Assembly: GCF_000211415.1 (NCBI RefSeq)
Contig: NZ_GL890777.1
Span: 163,604-195,878 of the forward strand
DNA length: 32,275 nucleotides
Source of the DNA: Enterobacter mori LMG 25706
Lineage (GTDB): Bacteria; Pseudomonadota; Gammaproteobacteria; Enterobacterales; Enterobacteriaceae
Reading direction: 5' to 3'
Shown: one piece after another, positions 1-6,059 of the stretch
How the letters are laid out: the number at the start of each line of letters is the position of its first letter
How positions within the stretch are numbered: position 1 is the first letter of the stretch
Translations under genes and position numbers: made by a program
Notes under the pieces: generated by a model
Told to the model about the DNA's origin: nothing
Databases searched by the model: none
Seen by the model: only the letters and a program-made list of their open reading frames with translations

Positions 1-1250
1 GGCTGGGCGCTGAATGACGGTTCCGCCTGCGGCCAGGTTGACCACTGGACGATGACCAGGTTTTCCTTTTGATTCACCATAATCATTTGGCCAAAGATCC
101 CCAGCGCCCAGAGTGAATCTTTCAGCGAATCCTGCACCGCAGGCTTAACCCCCGTGGCCGTGGCGGGCACTTCGTTATTCCACCACTGATAGCCGTATAG
201 CCCTTTCGGGTGCGCCTTCGACACCGATCCCGTTGCCTGCGTCCAGTCTGCGGACTGCTTCACCCAGCCTGCGGGCAGGATCGACTTCCCGTTCGGCAAT
301 GTGCCGTTATGAAGGATGAATTGACCGAAGCGGCCCCAGTCTTCCAGCGTGGCGTTAAAGCCGTGGGCGCCGACGTCGTGCTGCCCTTTACGGTAGGCAT
401 GCCATACGCCGTCGCTCGCCATACCGTAAGGCTGCCAGATGCTTTTCTCCAGATACGCCGCGAGCGTCATGCCGGTGGCGCGTTCAAGCACATCCCCCAG
501 CAGCCATGCGCCGCCCGAGGAGTAGGACCAGTTTTCGCCCGCGGGATGCTCGCGGTGTAACCCCTTCACCAGCGTTCGCACGCAGTCGTAGGTGCCCGGC
601 TTCGCTTCACACTCGGTAAGCTGCGCGAAGTCTGATTTGGGGTTGGTGTAGTCTTCGTTCCACGCCACGCCGGAGGTATGGGTGATGAGCTGTTTCAGCG
701 TTACGCCGTCCCAGGCGGTGCCTTTTAAATCCGGTTCATATTGGGTGATGAGATCGTCCAGGGAATGGATTTTCCCCTCCTTGAGCGCCACCCCCACCAG
801 CGCGGAGACCACCGATTTGCCCACGGAACGCGAGGTCCAGAGCGTGGAGTCGGTATTGCCTTCACCCAGATATTTATAGGCCACTCTGCCGTTCTTCAGC
901 ACCAGCATACCGCTGACGTTCTGGCGTTTCAGGTAATCCTGAAGGTTCCAGGTCTTGCCGTTAACCCGGTCGCGGGCATCGGTGAGCGGTTTTTCTGACG
1001 CCAGCAGCGGCGTAGCGTTGCCGTGGCGGAACACGTCTCCCGCATAGTTGCGGTAGTCATTACGAAAGCCCACGACGCGGTCAGTCTGACTCCAGGTCAG
1101 CATAGCATGCGCATCCGGCAGTTTTGCATCATACGGGGCAGGGCAGGCCGTCAGTTCGCTGCCGTGACAGGCAGCTATGACGGCGGGGGAGAACAGGCTG
1201 CTGAAAACCAGACCGGCAAGCAGAGTGAGTTTTAAGGTTTTGTTTTTCAT
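1..1250 (-). CDS. Secreted serine hydrolase, class C beta-lactamase / 6-aminohexanoate-dimer hydrolase-like (C-terminus cut by window edge)
   Basis: Read on the minus strand from the ATG at 1250; the frame stays open to base 1, so about 416 residues are present and the last part is missing. The N-terminus is a signal peptide: Lys-rich start, hydrophobic stretch, and a probable cut after about residue 26 (AVIA). The penicillin-binding fold catalytic motif SxxK is S142-V-G-K145, in the context TSRSVGKS. The second motif is Y243-S-S rather than the YxN of beta-lactamases. Tyr-x-Ser is typical of EstB/NylB-like amidases and esterases, so I infer a periplasmic hydrolase of unknown substrate, not an antibiotic-resistance AmpC. 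It is divergent from a LysR regulator 104 bp away, which may control it. Fold and class are fairly sure; substrate is unknown. Confidence 0.85.
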   Translation of the reverse strand, partial: MKNKTLKLTLLAGLVFSSLFSPAVIAACHGSELTACPAPYDAKLPDAHAMLTWSQTDRVVGFRNDYRNYAGDVFRHGNATPLLASEKPLTDARDRVNGKTWNLQDYLKRQNVSGMLVLKNGRVAYKYLGEGNTDSTLWTSRSVGKSVVSALVGVALKEGKIHSLDDLITQYEPDLKGTAWDGVTLKQLITHTSGVAWNEDYTNPKSDFAQLTECEAKPGTYDCVRTLVKGLHREHPAGENWSYSSGGAWLLGDVLERATGMTLAAYLEKSIWQPYGMASDGVWHAYRKGQHDVGAHGFNATLEDWGRFGQFILHNGTLPNGKSILPAGWVKQSADWTQATGSVSKAHPKGLYGYQWWNNEVPATATGVKPAVQDSLKDSLWALGIFGQMIMVNQKENLVIVQWSTWPQAEPSFSAQ

Positions 1251-1298
1251 GTTGATCTCGTTTGGTCAGGGAGGGCTTCAGTTTACGAACCCGCGGTC

Positions 1299-1337
1299 TA
1301 TAATAAAAAACGCGTTATGGGGGAAAATCCCCCGTAA
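1299..1337 (+). promoter_or_regulatory. Candidate promoter and leader hairpin of the LysR-type regulator
   Basis: A perfect TATAAT lies at 1299-1304 with only a weak -35. About 10 bases further on, 1315-1337 form an inverted repeat: arms TTATGGGGGA and TCCCCCGTAA around AAA (one G-T pair). It sits in the divergent gap and directly ahead of the ribosome-binding site GGGAG at 1344-1348. It could be an operator for autoregulation or a hairpin in the leader RNA. The repeat is seen; its role is inference. Confidence 0.4.
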
Positions 1338-1354
1338 ATTAATGGGAGTCAGGT

Positions 1355-2248
1355 GTGGCAACATTGATGTATTCGTTTGCCCAGCTGGAGGCGTTCACCG
1401 CCGTGGCTGAGCACGGCAGCCTGATGAAGGCGGCCAGCAAGCTCGGAAAAGATCGCACCACCTTGCGCGATCTGATCGATTTTCTGGAAGACGGTCTGGG
1501 CTATGCGCTGTTCGTGCGCGAGGGGCGCCACCTGCAATTAACGCCGGAAGGGGAGCAGCTTCAGCGTCAGGCCCATCTGCTGATGCGGCAGGTGAGGGCC
1601 TTCGAGGCGTTTGCCAGAGCGGTGCCGGACAGCGCGATGCAGGACATTTCCCTCGTCTACGATCCGTTCACGCCAAGGGCTTTTTTGCAGGCGCTGCTGG
1701 CGAAAATGGCGACCCGCAACGTGCGTTTGAGTTTGACCTGCGCCTCGCGCGACGACGCGGAAGCGATGCTGGCGCGCGGTGCGGCCGATCTGGGCATCTG
1801 CCAGGCGCGCAATCGCAGCGTCGGTAATGAGATGGAGTGGCGGGCGCTCGGCGCCATTGATATGGATTTTTACGCCTCGAAAGTGCTTTTCAGGGAGAAT
1901 GCGTCGCCGGTATCGCTCCTCGACCTCTCCCTTGTGCCGCAGGTGGTCATGCACCCTGCGTCTGACGAACCGGTCGCGCGTCGCCTGCAAATCTCCGGGC
2001 ATACGATTTTTACCAACGAGCTGGAGATGCTGCGCGGCCTGCTGGAGAAAGGGTGTGGCTGGGGATTTTTGCCGACGCATCTTCAGGCGGCGCGATGGCA
2101 AAACGTAAAAAGGCTGCACACCGAAGTGGGCAGCCAGGGGATCGGTCAGACGATGGTGACGATCTGGAAACCGGGCAGCGACAAGCGTGGGTTAATTAAT
2201 GAAACGCTGTCGCTGCTGCCGTCATTGTGGAAAGACTCAGCGCTGTGA
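1355..2248 (+). CDS. LysR-family transcriptional regulator
   Basis: A protein of 297 residues with the usual LysR layout: winged helix-turn-helix at about residues 6-65 ([20 protein letters not shown], then the LTPEG wing) and a substrate-binding domain from about 95. The GTG start at 1355 is chosen because GGGAG sits 6 bases upstream; the next ATG (1367) would be 18 bases away. The HTH helix has [15 protein letters not shown] where most LysR proteins have the SxxSxxIxxLE recognition region, so it is a divergent member. It is divergent from the serine hydrolase and its 3' end overlaps fumB by 12 bp. Target genes are not evident; by the usual LysR arrangement the divergent hydrolase is the first candidate. 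The ligand is unknown. Confidence 0.9.
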   Translation: MATLMYSFAQLEAFTAVAEHGSLMKAASKLGKDRTTLRDLIDFLEDGLGYALFVREGRHLQLTPEGEQLQRQAHLLMRQVRAFEAFARAVPDSAMQDISLVYDPFTPRAFLQALLAKMATRNVRLSLTCASRDDAEAMLARGAADLGICQARNRSVGNEMEWRALGAIDMDFYASKVLFRENASPVSLLDLSLVPQVVMHPASDEPVARRLQISGHTIFTNELEMLRGLLEKGCGWGFLPTHLQAARWQNVKRLHTEVGSQGIGQTMVTIWKPGSDKRGLINETLSLLPSLWKDSAL

Positions 2249-3886
2249 ACAGCCTTTGCACTGCTTGTTCTGGATCTGCTGGAAGAAATCGTTGCCTTTG
2301 TCATCTACCAGGATAAAGGCTGGGAAGTTCTCTACTTCAATTTTCCAGATAGCTTCCATACCCAGCTCCGGATACGCCACGCACTCCAGGCTCTTGATGC
2401 TGTTTTGCGCCAGTACCGCTGCAGGGCCGCCGATGCTGCCGAGGTAGAAGCCGCCGTGTTTATGGCAGGCATCCGTCACCTGCTGGCTGCGGTTACCTTT
2501 CGCCAGCATGATCATGCTCGCGCCGTGGGATTGCAGTAAGTCCACATAGGAGTCCATACGTCCCGCAGTGGTCGGGCCGAGTGAGCCAGACGCGTAACCT
2601 TCTGGCGTTTTGGCCGGGCCTGCGTAGTAAATCGGGTGATCTTTAACGTACTGCGGCAGTTCTTCCCCGTTGTCGAACAGCTCTTTCAGCTTAGCGTGGG
2701 CGATATCGCGCGCCACGATGATGGTGCCGTTCAGCGACAGGCGGGTGGAGACCGGGTGCGCGGAAAGCTGCGCCAGGATCTCATTCATCGGCTTGTCGAG
2801 ATTGATGCTCACCACGTCGCCTTCACCCTGTTGACGCAGGGACTCAGGAATATACTGGCCCGGATTGTGTTCCAGCTTCTCAATCCAGATCCCGTCGCGG
2901 TTGATTTTCGCTTTGATATTACGGTCAGCGGAGCAGGAGACGCCCATGCCGATTGGGCAGGAGGCACCGTGGCGCGGCAGGCGGATTACGCGAATGTCGT
3001 GGGCAAAGTATTTGCCGCCAAACTGCGCGCCCAGACCAAGGTTCTGCGCTTCCTGAAGCAGTTCCTGTTCGAGCTGAACATCACGGAACGCCTGACCGTG
3101 TTCGTTGCCTTCGGTTGGCAGCGCATCGTAGTAGCGGGTGGAAGCCAGCTTAACGGTTTTCAGCGTGGCTTCCGCTGAGGTTCCGCCGATAACAAAGGCA
3201 ATGTGGTACGGCGGGCAGGCTGCGGTGCCCAGGGTGCGCATCTTCTCAACCAGGTAGTTTTTCAGCTTCGCCGGAGTGATCAGCGCTTTGGTTTCCTGGT
3301 AGAGATAGGTTTTGTTGGCAGAACCGCCGCCTTTCGCCATGCACAGGAATTTATACTCGTCGCCGTCCACGCTGTAGAGGTCAATCTGCGCGGGCAGGTT
3401 GGTGCCGGTATTCACCTCTTTATACATATCCAGCGCCGCATTCTGGGAGTAGCGCAGGTTGTCTTCAATGTAGGTGTTGTACACGCCCTGGCTCAGGGCC
3501 GCTTCATCGCCGCCGCCGGTCCAGACGCGCTGGCCTTTTTTGCCCATGATGATCGCGGTGCCGGTATCCTGACAGGTTGGCAGCACGCCTTTTGCGGCAA
3601 TTTCAGAGTTACGCAGGAACTGCAGGGCAACGTATTTGTCGTTCTGGCTGGCCTCCGGGTCGTTCAGGATCGCGGCAACCTGCTTCTGATGGGAAGGACG
3701 CAGCATAAACGCAGCATCGTGGAAGGCCTGCTGCGCCAGCAGGGTCAGGGCTTCAGGCTCCACTTTCAGGACTTCCTGACCGTCGAACTCGGCAACGGAA
3801 ACGTGCTCTTTGGTCAGCAGATAGTATTCGGTGTCATCGTGCGCGAGAGGGAAGGGGTTTTGGTAGATAAACGGTTTGTTTGACAT
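2237..3886 (-). CDS. fumB: Class I fumarate hydratase, anaerobic type (FumB)
   Basis: Interconverts malate and fumarate in the cytoplasm using an oxygen-labile [4Fe-4S] cluster. The 549 residues match E. coli FumA/FumB (548) along the whole length. The cluster cysteines fall at C105 (VLPTCQDTG), C224 (TAACPPY) and C318 (VSCSAD), the same numbers as in E. coli. Details such as [14 protein letters not shown] and CHKHGG favour FumB over FumA. The start is the ATG at 3886: a GTG five codons upstream lies inside the GGAG ribosome-binding site and is rejected. It follows the DASS transporter gene on the same strand by 55 bp, with a terminator hairpin in the gap. In E. coli fumB belongs to the dcuB-fumB operon controlled by DcuSR and FNR; both signals are found nearby here. 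Its last 12 bp overlap the end of the LysR gene. Confidence 0.96.
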   Translation of the reverse strand: MSNKPFIYQNPFPLAHDDTEYYLLTKEHVSVAEFDGQEVLKVEPEALTLLAQQAFHDAAFMLRPSHQKQVAAILNDPEASQNDKYVALQFLRNSEIAAKGVLPTCQDTGTAIIMGKKGQRVWTGGGDEAALSQGVYNTYIEDNLRYSQNAALDMYKEVNTGTNLPAQIDLYSVDGDEYKFLCMAKGGGSANKTYLYQETKALITPAKLKNYLVEKMRTLGTAACPPYHIAFVIGGTSAEATLKTVKLASTRYYDALPTEGNEHGQAFRDVQLEQELLQEAQNLGLGAQFGGKYFAHDIRVIRLPRHGASCPIGMGVSCSADRNIKAKINRDGIWIEKLEHNPGQYIPESLRQQGEGDVVSINLDKPMNEILAQLSAHPVSTRLSLNGTIIVARDIAHAKLKELFDNGEELPQYVKDHPIYYAGPAKTPEGYASGSLGPTTAGRMDSYVDLLQSHGASMIMLAKGNRSQQVTDACHKHGGFYLGSIGGPAAVLAQNSIKSLECVAYPELGMEAIWKIEVENFPAFILVDDKGNDFFQQIQNKQCKGCSQR

Positions 3887-3901
3887 AGCGTATTGCTCCA
3901 C

Positions 3902-3935
3902 AAAAATAAAACCGCCGGAGGAGAAGTCCGGCGGT
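3902..3935 (-). terminator. Intrinsic terminator or attenuator between the transporter gene and fumB
   Basis: On the minus strand a perfect 9-bp stem (ACCGCCGGA with TCCGGCGGT, 3911-3935, 7-nt loop) is followed at once by TTTTATTTTTG. It lies between the transporter stop (3942) and the fumB start (3886), and the fumB ribosome-binding site GGAG begins just after the T-run. It would lower fumB expression relative to the transporter unless there is read-through. Confidence 0.85.
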
Positions 3936-3941
3936 CAGGAA

Positions 3942-5450
3942 TCAGAACATCATGGACATCCACGGATAACCAATCAGCAGCAGGGCCGCCAGGAAGATGG
4001 CTCCGAAGATGGTGCCGAGGCGCCAGTAGTCTTTGGTTGGCAGGTAGCCGCTACCGTAGTAAATCGGGCTTGGGCCAGTACCGTACGGGGTGATGATCCC
4101 CATCACGCCCAGCGAGGTCCCCACCAGCAGAACGAACACTTCCATATTCATGCCCGGGATGGTGGAGGCGATGGTCAGCATCGCTGGCAGCAGCGCGGTA
4201 GTGTGCGCGGTGGTGCTGGCAAACAGGTAGTGCAGCAGGTAGAACGCCAGCAGCAGGACGATGGTGGCCACACCCGGCGAGATACCGCTCATTAACAGAC
4301 CGCCTTCTTTACCCAGCCAGCTAATAAAGCCGGTGGAGGAGAGGCCATCTGCCAGCGCTACCAGCGTGGCGAACCAGACGAAGGTGTTCCATGCGGCTTT
4401 GTTACCGGTGATATCGTTCCACTCCAGTACGCCGGTCCACAGCATCAGACCGACGATAAGCAGGGCAGCCATTGCCGGTTCAATCCATGCGGCAGCGAAG
4501 ATCCACATCAGCAGAGCACAGCATACGAACACCAGCAGCAGGATTTCGTTGCGGGACAGTTTGCCCAGTTTTTCGAGTTCACGGGTTGCCCACAGCGGTA
4601 CTTCGTCGTTCACTTTTACTTCAGGTGGATAGAACCAGTAAGCCAGCAGCGGCATGGTCAGAATCAGCAGCACGCCCAGCGGCAGGAAGGCGATGAACCA
4701 GGTGCCCCAGGAGATGTTGATCCCGACAGTGCTTTTCACCAGCGCCAGCGCCAGCAGGTTAGGAGCCAGAGCAGAAAGGAACATCGAACTGGTGATACAC
4801 GCCGCGGTGATCGCCACCCACATCAGGTACGAACCAATCTTACGTGCGCTTGGGTCATTAGGTTTTGAACCATACAGCGGCGGCAGGTTAGCGATGATTG
4901 GGTAGATAGTCCCGCCGCTGCGCGCGGTGTTGGACGGGGTAAACGGTGCCAGCAGCAGGTCCGCGAAGGTGATAGCGTAACCGAGCGTCAGGCTGCGACG
5001 GCCCAGGTACTTCACCAGAATCAGCGCCAGACGGCGGCCGAAGCGGGTTTTGTCATAGCCTGCGGCAAACATGAAGGCACCGAAGATCAGCCAGACGGTT
5101 GAGTTACCAAAACCGCTCACCGCCCACTTAAAGGAGGCACCTGCCAGCTTGAATTTCGGGTCAGCCAGCTGTTCCGGGCTGAAGAGTACCCACTGGCTGC
5201 AAAGGGCAATGGCGACCACACCGGTCAGACCGATCACCGCACCCGGCAGCGGTTCGAAGATCAAACCCACGATCACGCCAACAAAGATAGCGAAGTAGTG
5301 CCATGCGTAAGGCGGCAACCCTTCAGGAACGGGAACAAACAGCAGCAGTACGGCGACAACGATGGGCAACGCCATCATCAGCAGTCGTTTTGCTTGTCCA
5401 TTTGATGCCTGATTCGCCACAGGAGGCGTTACAGCAGTTTTTGTATTCAT
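3942..5450 (-). CDS. DASS-family dicarboxylate transporter (CitT/TtdT-like, probable C4-dicarboxylate:succinate antiporter)
   Basis: An inner-membrane carrier of 502 residues with about 12 hydrophobic segments, close in layout to E. coli CitT and TtdT (487 residues each). Family marks include an N-terminal PVPEGLPPYAWHYFAIF stretch, the first substrate/sodium-site motif LAPFTPSNTARSGGT, and the second-half motif TPYGTGPSP. The second motif lacks the SNT seen in sodium-coupled VcINDY, and CitT and TtdT, which are exchangers, are also TPY(A)TGP there; this points to antiport. Placed upstream of fumB and divergent from the fumarate reductase, it probably brings in malate, fumarate or tartrate in exchange for succinate. 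It takes the position that dcuB holds in the E. coli dcuB-fumB operon. Substrate is inferred from neighbours. The ribosome-binding site is weak. Confidence 0.9.
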   Translation of the reverse strand: MNTKTAVTPPVANQASNGQAKRLLMMALPIVVAVLLLFVPVPEGLPPYAWHYFAIFVGVIVGLIFEPLPGAVIGLTGVVAIALCSQWVLFSPEQLADPKFKLAGASFKWAVSGFGNSTVWLIFGAFMFAAGYDKTRFGRRLALILVKYLGRRSLTLGYAITFADLLLAPFTPSNTARSGGTIYPIIANLPPLYGSKPNDPSARKIGSYLMWVAITAACITSSMFLSALAPNLLALALVKSTVGINISWGTWFIAFLPLGVLLILTMPLLAYWFYPPEVKVNDEVPLWATRELEKLGKLSRNEILLLVFVCCALLMWIFAAAWIEPAMAALLIVGLMLWTGVLEWNDITGNKAAWNTFVWFATLVALADGLSSTGFISWLGKEGGLLMSGISPGVATIVLLLAFYLLHYLFASTTAHTTALLPAMLTIASTIPGMNMEVFVLLVGTSLGVMGIITPYGTGPSPIYYGSGYLPTKDYWRLGTIFGAIFLAALLLIGYPWMSMMF

Positions 5451-5571
5451 AGTTTCACGTCTTAAGTTGTTAAGAATGCTTTTTATACTGAAATGACAAA
5501 TTCGCTTTCTTTAGTTTCTTTTGCTTTATTTAGTTATTTAAGGTGCGTTTTTGTCGTTTCTGAAATAATGG

Positions 5572-5597
5572 TTTAACGCATATCGGTGTGCGTTAAA
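5572..5597. repeat. Perfect 9+9 bp inverted repeat in the probable transporter leader
   Basis: Arms TTTAACGCA (5572-5580) and TGCGTTAAA (5589-5597) with an 8-nt spacer TATCGGTG. If the leftward transcript starts near 5606-5610 this dyad lies in the first 40 nt of its leader. It may be a repressor or activator operator or an RNA hairpin; no T-run follows on the minus strand, so it is not a terminator. Confidence 0.6.
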
Positions 5598-5612
5598 TTA
5601 AAAAATATGATG

Positions 5613-5620
5613 TTTATATA
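5613..5620 (-). promoter_or_regulatory. Candidate -10 of the FNR-dependent leftward promoter
   Basis: On the minus strand TATATAAA occurs 24 nt downstream of the FNR box. Taking TATATA as the -10 hexamer puts the FNR box centre near -43.5, within about 2 bp of the usual class II position (-41.5). This makes the transporter-fumB operon the better-placed target of the FNR box. The start site is inferred. Confidence 0.45.
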
Positions 5621-5644
5621 TTGCGCCTTTGGATGCCATAACTA

Positions 5645-5658
5645 TTGATCGCGATCAA
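5645..5658. promoter_or_regulatory. FNR-binding site (perfect consensus)
   Basis: TTGATCGCGATCAA matches the FNR consensus TTGAT-N4-ATCAA at all ten fixed positions and is itself a full palindrome. It lies between the divergent transporter-fumB and fumarate reductase genes, as expected for anaerobic activation of fumarate use. Confidence 0.85.
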
Positions 5659-5743
5659 AAAAACAGAATTGCCGTCTTATTTTTCTTCTTTTTTTAATAA
5701 CCACTCAGGCGTATGTGGGTATTATGCTTTTTTAAGATTAGAT

Positions 5744-5758
5744 TTATCAATTTGATAA
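5744..5758. repeat. Perfect 7+7 bp inverted repeat, candidate operator
   Basis: TTATCAA and TTGATAA flank a single T. It sits 86 bp to the right of the FNR box, on the side of the reductase gene. It is not an FNR site (wrong spacing and edge bases). DcuR is the obvious candidate to bind here because dcuSR is in the same module, but the DcuR consensus is too loose for me to claim a match. Confidence 0.45.
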
Positions 5759-6059
5759 CATGATAAAAATGTGATTCAAGGTAACTTGTTGATATTGTAA
5801 GGTTTGTATTGTTACTGGCTCTATGGTAAGACCATTTCCATTTTAACGAATTTTAAATTATTGTGAACGGGTGAATTATTGTTGCTAACACCAATGTGTT
5901 ATTAATGTTATTGAAGGGATTAAATAGTTTTTTAACTAACGTAATAGCTTTAGAAACTAAAAAAATCATTATATTACTATCATGACATCGGCATAAAAAC
6001 GCGAAATAAAACTGAGTCCGATAACGAATTCTTAATTTTTAAAGTTTGGAGTTTTTATT

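Larger units (their letters stand above)
5451..6059. other. 609-bp AT-rich divergent regulatory region of the fumarate module
   Basis: No credible gene is present. The stretch is far richer in A and T than its neighbours and separates the leftward transporter-fumB unit from the rightward fumarate reductase-apbE unit. It contains a perfect FNR box (5645-5658), a 9+9 bp dyad (5572-5597), a 7+7 bp dyad (5744-5758) and a GGAG ribosome-binding site (6048-6051) for the reductase. No clear rightward -35/-10 pair could be picked out, and no full CRP site was seen. Confidence 0.75.

Noticed and set aside
1..1354. AmpC beta-lactamase with AmpR
   Set aside because: The YxN and KTG motifs of AmpC are not present (YSS instead), and the LysR protein does not start like AmpR.
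2636..3883. Two plus-strand open frames antisense to fumB
   Set aside because: fumB matches its family along its full length; the antisense frames show no domain and no start signals.
3887..3901. Five-codon longer fumB starting at GTG 3901
   Set aside because: The GTG overlaps the GGAG ribosome-binding site and the family begins at MSNKPF.
5762..5790. CRP site around AATGTGATTCAAGG
   Set aside because: Only the left half TGTGA is good; the right half matches TCACA at about one base in five.
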